Source: an uncultured Bacteroidales bacterium (GTDB lineage: Bacteria; Bacteroidota; Bacteroidia; Bacteroidales; Bacteroidaceae). From it: a stretch of DNA of 64,000 bases. The stretch lies in contig CACWFV010000002.1 of assembly GCA_902760315.1 (NCBI GenBank), positions 61,319 through 125,318 on the forward strand. The letters run 5' to 3'. Each line of letters opens with the position of its first letter. Position 1 is the first letter of the stretch. A program made the translations under genes and the position numbers. The notes under the pieces are model-generated. The model saw nothing but the letters and a program-made list of their open reading frames with translations. It made no database searches and was not told the origin of the DNA. This document shows positions 15,310 through 22,908 of the stretch, in pieces.

Positions 15310-16560
15310 ATGGAAGAAAGCGAATATAAGGGTTTTACCCCAGACTATATAGATGCTCTATTGCCATCTCAGGTTTTCGTGTTTGGAAGTAACGTATTAG
15401 GCTATCATACGGGTGGGGCATCTAGGACGGCAAGGAAACTGTTTGGCGCTGTATGGGGACAGCCAGAAGGATTGCAAGGGCAGAGCTATGCCATACCAGT
15501 GGACTTCGGAAAGGGTGTCAGAAAGGACACAGAGGTCAAAGCTGCGGTGGATAGATTTATAGATTTTGCCAAAGAACATACGGAATTGTTCTTCTTTGTA
15601 ACTCGTGTGGGGTGTGGTATTGCAGGATACCGTGACGAAGAAATGGCTCAATTCTTTAAAGGTGCCTTGGAACTCAAGAATGTCAGTCTGCCTAAAAGCT
15701 TTGTAGATGCACTAAGCATAGGTGAGGTGTTCTTTAATTTGGAGCGTTTCATTGAAGCACAGAAATTAGATTATGATTTAGCTCTTCATGAAATATGCGA
15801 GGGACAAAAACGAGGTCATTGGATATGGTATATATTCCCACAAATAAAAGGTTTGGGGCATAGTTACAATTCTGAATACTATGGGCTCAGCGGAAAAGAC
15901 GAAGCGAAAGCATATCTGGACCACCCTGTTCTTGGACAGCGCTTAAGAGAAATTACAACTGCTCTATTGAATTGCAACAACTCGTCAGTAGATGATATAT
16001 TAGGATTCCCAGACAACCTTAAAGTAAGGTCATGTATGACATTGTTTGACATTGTAGCCCCTAATGATATATTCAGCGAAGCCCTCAATAAGTACTACGA
16101 AGGAAAACGTTGTGACAAAACAATCTGGCGCCTTGGAATGCGTGAAGAAAAATCACAGAATGCAATAAAGATTAGCAGGCTTTCTATCGCCAAAGATGGT
16201 ACCGTCCTTTTGACAGATTATCGGAAAGAAATTAAGATGGAGCCAATTGTCAAAGCAACATATTTGTTATTTTTGAAGCATCCAGAAGGTATTACATTTA
16301 AGTGTTTACCAGATTACAGACAGGAATTGGCGGATATCTACCAGAAAATAAAGCCCTTCGGATTGACAGAAAGGGCAATCAGAAGCATTGAGGATGTGAC
16401 GAACCCATTGCTGAATTCGATTAACGAGAAATGTTCACGTATCAGAGCAGTATTCCAGACAGAAGTTGATGCCTCTCTTTTAGACCAATATGTAATAATA
16501 GGTAAGAGTGGCGAGGCGAAGAAAATAGCTCTGCCGCGCGATTTGGTAGTCTGGGAATAG
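15310..16560 (+). CDS. A1S_2505-like + DUF1810 protein with a C-terminal HPEGI domain
   Basis: The 416-residue protein has three parts. Residues about 15-140 match the A1S_2505-type phage-associated domain (VFVFGSNVLGYHTGGASRTA, GLQGQSYAIP, RVGCGIAGY), whose glycine-rich loop recalls nucleotide or ADP-ribose binding loops. Residues about 148-285 are a full DUF1810 domain (RFIEAQKLDYDLAL, HWIWYIFPQIKGLGHS, YLDHPVLGQRL). Residues about 295-416 are a domain marked by FLKHPEGITFK, SINEKCSRI and LPRDLVV that is repeated in the gene at 17925-18518. The start at 15310 is 2 nt after the PP2C stop; an upstream start at 15280 would overlap it. As the last gene of the operon it may process or bind the products of the ADP-ribosyltransferase. 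Biochemical function unknown. Confidence 0.75.
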   Translation: MEESEYKGFTPDYIDALLPSQVFVFGSNVLGYHTGGASRTARKLFGAVWGQPEGLQGQSYAIPVDFGKGVRKDTEVKAAVDRFIDFAKEHTELFFFVTRVGCGIAGYRDEEMAQFFKGALELKNVSLPKSFVDALSIGEVFFNLERFIEAQKLDYDLALHEICEGQKRGHWIWYIFPQIKGLGHSYNSEYYGLSGKDEAKAYLDHPVLGQRLREITTALLNCNNSSVDDILGFPDNLKVRSCMTLFDIVAPNDIFSEALNKYYEGKRCDKTIWRLGMREEKSQNAIKISRLSIAKDGTVLLTDYRKEIKMEPIVKATYLLFLKHPEGITFKCLPDYRQELADIYQKIKPFGLTERAIRSIEDVTNPLLNSINEKCSRIRAVFQTEVDASLLDQYVIIGKSGEAKKIALPRDLVVWE

Positions 16561-16654
16561 GAATAGGACTGAGGTGAGATGTCTGAAGTCTGATGGTTGA
16601 AGGAAGAGGGAAGAAAGAAGAGGACTTGTGGATTGCATTTTTTTCCTCTTTTTC

Positions 16655-16685
16655 TTTGTGCTTTACGAAAAAGTTCCTATATTTG
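16655..16685 (+). promoter_or_regulatory. promoter of the Zeta-like toxin pair
   Basis: TTTG (16655-16658) and TATATTTG (16678-16685) are 19 nt apart. The ATG at 16694 lies 8 nt after the −7 box, so the leader is very short. This separates the toxin pair from the kinase operon. Confidence 0.75.
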
Positions 16686-16693
16686 CAGGCAAT

Positions 16694-16867
16694 ATGAAGC
16701 AAACAATTGATACATACAAACTGACGAGTATGGAAGAACCTTCTGACGAGATTCTTTCACAAATAATGCGTGAGGCAGCAGAGGACGCAAGGAAGTCGAA
16801 TGAGGAGGCAACAGAGCGTTACTTTAATCAAATGCTGATTGAAGCGCAAAAAGTAGCTGCGTTATGA
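16694..16867 (+). CDS. small protein upstream of the Zeta-like toxin, likely antitoxin
   Basis: A 57-residue acidic protein (MKQTIDTYKLTSMEEPSD, then helix-forming DEILSQIMREAAEDARKSN) overlaps the toxin gene by 4 nt (ATGA). Small acidic helical partners encoded before Zeta-family kinases usually act as antitoxins by blocking the active site. It has no obvious similarity to the classical Epsilon antitoxin. The promoter fixes this start; the longer reading frame to 16628 begins upstream of the promoter. Confidence 0.65.
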   Translation: MKQTIDTYKLTSMEEPSDEILSQIMREAAEDARKSNEEATERYFNQMLIEAQKVAAL

Positions 16868-17469
16868 GCCCTGCCATTCATAAACCGGTTCTGATAGTTA
16901 TTGCTGGACCTAACGGTTCTGGCAAAACGACAATTACATCCAAAATTCTTAGGCACGAATGGTTAGAAGGTGCAGTATATATTAATCCGGATATTGTTGC
17001 ACAAGAAAAGTTCGGTGACTGGAATTCGATGGATGCTGTAAAGCAGTCTGTGGAATATTGTGAGGAATTGCGAGAGAGATGTCTTCGTGATCACCAAAGT
17101 CTGATTTTTGAGACTGTTCTTTCTGCTGAAGACAAAATAGATTTTATCAAGAGAGCCAAGGAGACGGGATTCTTTATCAGGTTATTTTTCGTGTCGACTG
17201 AGCACCCTTCTGTTAATGCTTCGAGAATAGCAAGACGCGTTATGAAAGGTGGACATGATGTACCTATTTCGAAAATAGTGTCTCGTTACTATAAGTCTAT
17301 AGTCAACTGCTTTAAAGCTTCAAAATATGCAGATAGGACTTATGTATATGACAATACGGCGGAGAATACTGAAGCACAAATATTGTTTCGTATGATTGAT
17401 GGGAAATTGGCAAAGCAATATTTGTCTGAGTTGCCCAAATGGAGTGAGCCTATATTGGGTATTATGTAA
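16864..17469 (+). CDS. Zeta-toxin-family P-loop kinase
   Basis: The 201-residue protein has Walker A GPNGSGKTTI, then YINPDIVAQEKFG and FETVLSAEDKIDFI, where Asp and Glu-Thr-Val segments are family hallmarks, and RRVMKGGHDVP with the typical Arg-rich lid. Zeta toxins phosphorylate UDP-N-acetylglucosamine and poison wall synthesis; related members may act on other small molecules. It is translationally coupled to the small gene before it. A strong hairpin follows the stop. All key motifs are present, so it is probably functional. Confidence 0.88.
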   Translation: MSPAIHKPVLIVIAGPNGSGKTTITSKILRHEWLEGAVYINPDIVAQEKFGDWNSMDAVKQSVEYCEELRERCLRDHQSLIFETVLSAEDKIDFIKRAKETGFFIRLFFVSTEHPSVNASRIARRVMKGGHDVPISKIVSRYYKSIVNCFKASKYADRTYVYDNTAENTEAQILFRMIDGKLAKQYLSELPKWSEPILGIM

Positions 17470-17491
17470 GATATAATTAAAATAGCATTTT

Positions 17492-17504
17492 CACAAGCCT
17501 TGTG
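17492..17504. repeat. 13-bp near-palindrome, right flank
   Basis: CACAAGCCTTGTG is the exact reverse complement of 3661-3673. It lies 23 nt past the Zeta toxin stop codon. Confidence 0.45.
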
Positions 17505-17515
17505 GGGCAAAATTG

Positions 17516-17564
17516 TTTGGTTGCAGAGTTAGAAACAGCTAACTTCGCAACCAAATTTAATTTT
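17516..17564 (+). terminator. hairpin terminator after the Zeta toxin
   Basis: Arms at 17516-17532 and 17539-17555 pair at 15 of 17 positions across a 6-nt loop, followed by a T-rich tract. It fits a Rho-independent terminator for the toxin operon. Confidence 0.6.
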
Positions 17565-17924
17565 GGTGACTATGATAGATTTTGATTACATTTTGCAACA
17601 GGCAAAACTATTCCATTATAAGGGATGGGAAGACAGAGAATTAAGAAAGTGTGTGGATATGCTGCCATCTTAGTTGTGAAATCACTAATATCGAGTATTC
17701 TAACTAAACGGATTTATTGATTATGGAGTGGCATATAATAGGCATTCTTGCTTTCGTAGTGATTTTCACTCAAACTGATTCGTACGGAGGGGACGGATGA
17801 GTTTCTGACATCTTTCTTTTTCAAGGCTGCCGTCCAGCGTATGAAGGCAGAGCTCGCCCAGAAGCGTAAGAACTCATTGTCGGTGGTGTTCTTCTAAGCA
17901 GTCCTTCTAAACAGCTCTGGTATA
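17565..17924. other. gene-poor stretch at the right end of the island
   Basis: Only two very short open frames with ATG starts are present: 17572-17673 (33 residues, MIDFDYILQQAKLFHYKGWE) and 17723-17800 (25 residues, hydrophobic start MEWHIIGILAF). Neither has a convincing promoter, and both may be remnants. A GC-richer remnant at 17793-17897 is listed separately. Confidence 0.4.
17793..17897 (+). pseudogene. C-terminal gene remnant at the island edge
   Basis: A 34-codon frame (TDEFLTSFFFKAAVQRMKAE, then a Lys/Arg-rich tail ending SVVFF) has no start codon of its own and is in the style of a complete protein's C-terminus. The parent gene was not recognised. Its codon use resembles the core genes, unlike the AT-rich operon to the left, so it may be the broken target of an insertion. 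Confidence 0.4.
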
Positions 17925-18518
17925 TTATATCGCAGCCTCGTTTACCACCAACTCCCTTGGCAGTTTGATAACCTTGAGGCGCTCAAACCAGATGCGTGAG
18001 GAACCGTTAAAGTGCTTCTGCGTATGGCCGCTGATGATGTAGTAGCTGGCCATATACTCGTCCATCATTTCCATGAATACTTTCTTGATGCGTGAGCACT
18101 TCTCGTTGATGGCGTTGTCAAGTGGGTTCACCAAGTGCTCCACGCCCTCCGTGATTTTCCCCTTGTCCATCATCCTTGCTGTCAGCATATAGTAGTGCGT
18201 CAACTCCTCGCGAAAGTCACCCAGGCGTTTGAACTCGATGCCCTCCGGGTGGGCCAGAAATAACAGGTACACCGCCTTATGCACGGGTTGCAACTCTATC
18301 TCCTTGTTGCCAAAATCTATCAGGATGAACCTGTAGTCTTTTGTTAACAGCAGCCGGCTCAGCTTTGCACGCGCCGCCTCAATGCGCAACTCTTCAAGCA
18401 GAGACGTACCAATGGCCCGCAACAGCAAATCCTTGCGGCCAGCCATCTGGAGCTGTTCAACCCAGTGCTTGATTTGCACAGCCATTTCCTCTGGAGTCTG
18501 ATACGTCACACCCGTCAT
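17925..18518 (-). CDS. hypothetical protein with HPEGI domain, coupled to ftsZ
   Basis: The 197-residue protein has an N-terminal helical part (residues 1-60) and then a domain with FLAHPEGIEFK, NPLDNAINEKCSRIKK and LPRELVV. The same domain forms the C-terminus of the 15310-16560 protein. It overlaps the FtsZ gene by 4 nt (ATGA), so the two are translationally coupled. No membrane or signal segment is visible. I do not know the function; the conserved Asn-Glu-Lys-Cys-Ser-Arg segment looks like a functional centre. Its coupling to an FtsZ variant hints at a cytoskeletal or division role, or at a shared origin with the island. Confidence 0.7.
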   Translation of the reverse strand: MTGVTYQTPEEMAVQIKHWVEQLQMAGRKDLLLRAIGTSLLEELRIEAARAKLSRLLLTKDYRFILIDFGNKEIELQPVHKAVYLLFLAHPEGIEFKRLGDFREELTHYYMLTARMMDKGKITEGVEHLVNPLDNAINEKCSRIKKVFMEMMDEYMASYYIISGHTQKHFNGSSRIWFERLKVIKLPRELVVNEAAI

Positions 18519-19789
18519 TCCGCCACCTTCATCAATTCATTCAACCATCCTTTCCATCTCCTAATAATGGCAGGCTGACCGGAGTCTTCCTCCGTCTCCA
18601 CGTCGGGCTGTTGCTCCACGACAGGTGCTGGCGCTGGTTCCGGTTCCTCGGCCGACTCCACCTCGAAAGGCAACTCCTGGTCTTTTGCCAGCACCTCCTT
18701 GATGGTGGGTGCCTCCTTCTTTGCAGGCTTATATATCAGTGGTATCAGATCCTCATAGAAGTCCTCATCATCACGATGCACGTTCTCCTTGACCTCTTTG
18801 CGCAATTCGTCCTCTAGCCCCGTTGCCAGTATGGTCACCTTGGCATCCTCGCCCAGCGAGTCGTCCGTAGCCGTGCCCCATATCACGTCGATTTGCGGAT
18901 CCAACTGGTCGAAGAAGTCATCAATCTCCTGCAACTCCTTCACCATGATGGCGTATTCATCGCTGGCATAGATGTTAAAGAGGATGCGCTTAGCCTTACC
19001 GATATCGTTTCCATAGAGCAAAGGCGAGTCAAGGGCATTCAGGATGGCCTTCTCCACTCGGTGTTCACCACTGGCACGTCCCATCGCCATGATAGACCCG
19101 CCACCGTTTTTCATTGTCGTTTCCACATCCTTGAAGTCACTCTTTATTCCACCGTCGCTAGGCAGCGTTATCAGTTCTGAGATACCCTTTACAGCATCCA
19201 TCAGCACATTGTCTGCCCGTTGGAAGGCTTCCTTCACCGACAGTTCCGAGTCGGCATACACATCGCACAGCCGCTCATTGTTCACAATCAGCATCGCATC
19301 CACGTTTTTGCGCAACTCGTCTACCCCCTTCAGTGCCTTGATAATCTTCTTCTTCTTCTCGAAATAGAACGGTATCGTCACCACGCCAACCGTCAGTAGC
19401 CCCATCTCCTTGGCAATACCTGCAACCACGGGAGCAGCCCCGGTACCCGTGCCGCCGCCCATGCCGGCCGTCACAAACACCATCTTCGTACCGTCGTTCA
19501 GCAGCGTCTTGATGTCCTCGATATTCGCCTCAGCCTCTTGCTTGCCTAGTTCGGGGTTCGCTCCAGCGCCGAGGCCAGAGCTGCCCAGCATCAATTTCAC
19601 AGGTACTGGCGAACGTGACAGCGACTGACTGTCCGTATTCAGCACCGCATACGTCACGCCCTTTATCTGGTCGTTCCACATGTTGCGTACGGCATTACAT
19701 CCGCCGCCGCCTACGCCAATCACCTTGATGATGCCCTGCATCTTGTCCTCTACAGGTCCGAAATCCAGTATATTGTTCACATTTTCCAT
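18515..19789 (-). CDS. ftsZ: FtsZ-family GTPase, divergent and outside a division cluster
   Basis: The 424-residue protein has the tubulin signature GGGTGTG (residues 111-117), NTDSQSL (51-57) and a full GTPase core, so it should polymerise with GTP. The T7 loop that completes the active site of the next subunit reads GIKSDFKDV: Asp218 and Asp221 are kept, but the usual Asn is Lys216, and about four extra residues precede it. Residues 325-405 are a Pro/Glu-rich linker, and the tail PAIIRRWKGWLNELMK may be the peptide that binds partners. No ftsA, ftsQ or mur genes adjoin it, so it may be either the main FtsZ relocated or a second paralogue. Promoter on the minus strand at 19807-19838. Confidence 0.85.
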   Translation of the reverse strand: MENVNNILDFGPVEDKMQGIIKVIGVGGGGCNAVRNMWNDQIKGVTYAVLNTDSQSLSRSPVPVKLMLGSSGLGAGANPELGKQEAEANIEDIKTLLNDGTKMVFVTAGMGGGTGTGAAPVVAGIAKEMGLLTVGVVTIPFYFEKKKKIIKALKGVDELRKNVDAMLIVNNERLCDVYADSELSVKEAFQRADNVLMDAVKGISELITLPSDGGIKSDFKDVETTMKNGGGSIMAMGRASGEHRVEKAILNALDSPLLYGNDIGKAKRILFNIYASDEYAIMVKELQEIDDFFDQLDPQIDVIWGTATDDSLGEDAKVTILATGLEDELRKEVKENVHRDDEDFYEDLIPLIYKPAKKEAPTIKEVLAKDQELPFEVESAEEPEPAPAPVVEQQPDVETEEDSGQPAIIRRWKGWLNELMKVAE

Positions 19790-19806
19790 ACGTTCAGATT
19801 TGAGTG

Positions 19807-19838
19807 CAAAGGTACTCGTTTTTTATGAAATCGCCAAA
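19807..19838 (-). promoter_or_regulatory. ftsZ promoter
   Basis: On the minus strand, TTTG (19835-19838) and TACCTTTG (19807-19814) are 20 nt apart, ending 17 nt before the ATG. Confidence 0.75.
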
Positions 19839-19902
19839 AGTTCACAAGGCTTGCGGAGGCGTCTGCTGTAATAATGGGTCAGCCGGCACTGGCTGGAAAC
19901 GC

Positions 19903-19939
19903 AGAGTCGCAAGCGGTTGTCAAAACCACTTGCGACTCT
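19903..19939 (-). terminator. hairpin after tRNA-Val
   Basis: Arms at 19903-19918 and 19924-19939 pair at 15 of 16 positions with a 5-nt loop. It lies 11 nt past the 3' end of the tRNA, reading on the minus strand. Confidence 0.65.
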
Positions 19940-19949
19940 CTGACTCTTG

Positions 19950-20023
19950 TGTCGACACTTGGACTCGAACCAAGGACCCCCACCATGTCAAGGTGATACT
20001 CTAACCAGCTGAGCTATGCCGAC
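19950..20023 (-). tRNA. tRNA-Val (anticodon GAC)
   Basis: A 74-nt cloverleaf. The acceptor stem pairs GTCGGCA with TGTCGAC over 7 positions including one G-U. The D-arm has TAGCTCAG, the anticodon loop is TTGACAT in a 5-bp stem, and the T-arm is CTTGG/CCAAG with TTCGAGT. The CCA end is not encoded. GAC reads valine codons GUC and GUU. Confidence 0.9.
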
Positions 20024-20155
20024 CTTTCTGTGTTTGCGGGTGCAAAGGTACATAAATATTTGGAAATAAAAGAAGAAAAGCGCAAAAAAATACTAGTTAC
20101 TACTTAATTAAATATAAAAAAGGTGTTTTTTCATCGCAGAACAGAATATTATGAC

Positions 20156-20163
20156 TATCTTTG
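20156..20163 (+). promoter_or_regulatory. −7 box of the OmpA/TPR lipoprotein gene
   Basis: TATCTTTG, 39 nt before the ATG at 20203. No clear −33 TTTG at the standard distance. Confidence 0.55.
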
Positions 20164-20202
20164 CATGTTAGAACAATGTATAAAAAAGCGATTGATAAGA
20201 AT

Positions 20203-21882
20203 ATGAAAACAAAGAACATTTGGATGATGTCCCTGCTGGCTGCTGCCATGCTGACATCGTGCTCAGGCAAACTGGGCCAACTGACTGGTGACTATTTTAA
20301 GGTGAACCCCAACCCGCTGGTGGCTGACGGAGGACAGGTGGATGCTACCATCAACGGCGTATTCCCTGAGAAATACATGAACAAGAAAGCCGTGGTGACG
20401 GTGACACCGGAGTTGCGCTATACGAAGGACGGTATGGCGCAGACCGTAAAAGGTCGTCCGTCAACATTCCAGGGCGAGAAAGTGCTGGGCAACGACCAGA
20501 CCATCAGCTATCAGCTGGGCGGCCACTACACCATGAAGGCCAGCTTCCCCTACGAGGCTGCCATGCAGAAAAGTGAGCTCTACTTGACGTTTGACGCTAA
20601 ACTGGGCAATAAGCCCGTTGATGTTCCTGCCATCAAGGTGGCTGACGGCGTGATAGCAACCAGCGAACTGTATCACCGTACGTTGACCTCTGCTCAGCCC
20701 AGCGTAGCGCCCGACGCTTTCCAGCGCGTGGTGGAACGCAAGCAGGAGGCTAACATCAAGTTCCTCATCCAGCAGGCCGAACTGCGCAAGACCGAGTTGC
20801 AGAACAATTCCGTACAGGAGTTCGTCAGTTTGCTGAAGCGCATCAGTGCTGACCGTGAGAACATGATGATGGGCAACGTAGAGGTATCGGCCTATGCATC
20901 GCCCGATGGTGGTTTTGCGCTGAACGAGAAGTTGGCTAACAAGCGCCAGACGAATACGGAGGAGTATGTGAAAAAGCAGATGAAGCAAGCCAATATGGAT
21001 GCCGACGTGGAAGCCAACTATACCGCCCAGGACTGGGAGGGCTTCCAGCAGCTGGTACAGGCCAGCGACATCCAGGACAAGGACGTCATTCTGCGCGTGC
21101 TCTCCATGTATAAGGACCCCCAGGAGCGCGAGCAGCAGATTAAGAACATGAGCCACGGTTTCCAAGAGCTGGCCGACGGCATCCTGCCCGAACTGCGTCG
21201 TGCCCGTCTGACTATCAACTACGAGACACTGGGACGTGATGACGAGACCATCTTCAACCAGTTCAAGAGTGACGCCTCGAAACTGTCTGTTGAGGAACTC
21301 ATCTATGCTGCCTCCATTGCCGAGACACCTGCCGAGCAGGAGAGCATGCTGAAGACTGCCGCCCGTCTTTATCCGAAGGATGCCCGTGCCTACAACAACT
21401 TGGCTGTGCTGGCTTACCAGAAGGGCAACTACGACGAGGCTCGCCGCTATCTGACACAGGCTACTAATATCGACGCAGCCTGTGCGGAGGCTAAGGCCAA
21501 CCTGGGTCTGCTGGCTCTCCAGCAGGGCGACCTGAAGACGGCCGAGAACTATATTGGTCAGGCCGGCAATGCCAACGGACTTGCTGAGACGCTGGGCAAC
21601 CTGCACCTGGCACAGGGCAATTATGCGCTGGCCGAGCAAGACTTCAACGGTGTCAACAGCAATAGCGCTGCACTGGCACAACTGCTGAACAAGAACTACG
21701 CCAAGGCTGCCCAGACGCTGAAGAACGTCGAGAAAGCCGACGGCATGACTGACTACCTGCAGGCCATCGTCAGTGCCCGCCAGGGCAATACTGACGCTGC
21801 TCAGTCGTTCCTGCGTTCAGCCATTCAGAAGGATGCCTCGCTAAAGGCCTATGCTGACAATGATTTGGAACTCAAGCATTAA
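20203..21882 (+). CDS. OmpA-like and TPR-containing lipoprotein
   Basis: The 559-residue protein has a lipoprotein signal ending MLTSC (Cys at about residue 20) and should be anchored in the outer membrane, facing the periplasm. The middle part (about 200-270) has the OmpA peptidoglycan-binding look: VEVSAYASPDGGFALNEKLA, followed by RQTNTEEYV. The C-terminal 170 residues contain TPR units (AYNNLAVLAYQKGNYDEARRYL, AKANLGLLALQQGDLKTAENY). Two further Met codons lie upstream, but only this start places the signal correctly. Likely a cell-envelope structural or assembly factor. It forms an operon with the thioredoxin-fold gene 3 nt downstream. Confidence 0.82.
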   Translation: MKTKNIWMMSLLAAAMLTSCSGKLGQLTGDYFKVNPNPLVADGGQVDATINGVFPEKYMNKKAVVTVTPELRYTKDGMAQTVKGRPSTFQGEKVLGNDQTISYQLGGHYTMKASFPYEAAMQKSELYLTFDAKLGNKPVDVPAIKVADGVIATSELYHRTLTSAQPSVAPDAFQRVVERKQEANIKFLIQQAELRKTELQNNSVQEFVSLLKRISADRENMMMGNVEVSAYASPDGGFALNEKLANKRQTNTEEYVKKQMKQANMDADVEANYTAQDWEGFQQLVQASDIQDKDVILRVLSMYKDPQEREQQIKNMSHGFQELADGILPELRRARLTINYETLGRDDETIFNQFKSDASKLSVEELIYAASIAETPAEQESMLKTAARLYPKDARAYNNLAVLAYQKGNYDEARRYLTQATNIDAACAEAKANLGLLALQQGDLKTAENYIGQAGNANGLAETLGNLHLAQGNYALAEQDFNGVNSNSAALAQLLNKNYAKAAQTLKNVEKADGMTDYLQAIVSARQGNTDAAQSFLRSAIQKDASLKAYADNDLELKH

Positions 21883-21885
21883 GCG

Positions 21886-22884
21886 TTGAAAAACATTGCT
21901 TATATTATTCTCGCGCTGATGATGGTGGCATGCGGCACGGAGAGCGGCAAGTTCCGGCTCGAAGGCCGCTTGCGCAACATCAATCAGGGCGAGTTCTGGA
22001 TTTACAGTCCGGATGGCGGCATGATAGGCATTGACACCATCCCGGTGCGCGATGGTCGTTTCTCTTACGAATTGGAGCTCTACGACCATGCTACGCTGAT
22101 GTTGGTCTTTCCGAACTATTCGGAGCAGCCGATTTTCGCTGAGTCCGGCCAGAAGGTCACCATCAAGGGCGATGCTACGCACATGAAGGAGATGATTATC
22201 GAGGGAACCACCGCCAACGAGGACATGACCATGTTGCGCATGGAACTGAACGACCTGACGCCGCCGGATATTCCCGATGCCGTCGAAAAGTTCATCAAGG
22301 ACAATCGTGATTCGCCGGTCAGCATCTATCTTCTGCAGCGCTATTTCGTACAGTCCGCCGAGCCCAACTACCGGCGAGCGCGCCTGCTGGTGGAGATGCT
22401 CTTAGAACAGAATCCGGAGAACGGCCAACTGCTGAAACTGAAAAAGCAGTTGAAAGCACTGGAAAACTGCGGTCTGAAAGCAAAGCTACCCAAGTTCTCG
22501 GCCGTTGACATCGACGGCAAACGCGTGACGGAGAAGTCGCTGAAGGCTCAGGTGAACGTCATTACCACGTGGGCCACATGGAGCTTTACCAGCACCTCCT
22601 TGCAGCAACGCCTCAAGCAGCTCAAAAAGGAATATAGCGACCAACTGGCGGTGGTCAGCATCTGTCTGGACGCCCAACCCGATATCTGCCGGCGCTCCAT
22701 AGCCCGTGACTCGCTGAAGTGGCAGACCGTCTGCGATGGAAAGATGTGGGAAACGCCATTGCTGCGGAAGTTCGGAATGGGCGACGTGCCAGACAACGTG
22801 CTGTTGGATAGCAAGGGGACGGTGGTAGCCCGCAACCTAAGTTCCAAACAGTTGGAGGAACGCATTCGGAGAATGTTGAAATAA
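21886..22884 (+). CDS. DUF4369/thioredoxin-fold lipoprotein lacking CXXC
   Basis: The 332-residue protein starts with TTG, 3 nt after the preceding stop, and has a lipoprotein signal ending MVACG (Cys at about residue 16). Residues about 20-110 resemble DUF4369, the usual N-terminal domain of Bacteroidales TlpA-like thiol-disulfide proteins. Residues about 200-330 form the thioredoxin fold. The place of the catalytic WCxxC is WATWSFTSTS, with both cysteines gone. The cis-Pro loop region (GDVPDNVLLD) is kept. The protein probably keeps the fold for binding but cannot exchange disulfides. Periplasmic or outer-membrane inner leaflet. Confidence 0.8.
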   Translation: MKNIAYIILALMMVACGTESGKFRLEGRLRNINQGEFWIYSPDGGMIGIDTIPVRDGRFSYELELYDHATLMLVFPNYSEQPIFAESGQKVTIKGDATHMKEMIIEGTTANEDMTMLRMELNDLTPPDIPDAVEKFIKDNRDSPVSIYLLQRYFVQSAEPNYRRARLLVEMLLEQNPENGQLLKLKKQLKALENCGLKAKLPKFSAVDIDGKRVTEKSLKAQVNVITTWATWSFTSTSLQQRLKQLKKEYSDQLAVVSICLDAQPDICRRSIARDSLKWQTVCDGKMWETPLLRKFGMGDVPDNVLLDSKGTVVARNLSSKQLEERIRRMLK

Positions 22885-22908
22885 ATCAGTAACAAGATCC
22901 CAACAACG

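Noticed and set aside
20461-21681. 406-residue minus-strand frame opposite the OmpA/TPR lipoprotein
   Set aside because: The plus-strand protein has signal, OmpA and TPR features; the opposite frame shows only low-complexity Leu/Val-rich sequence.
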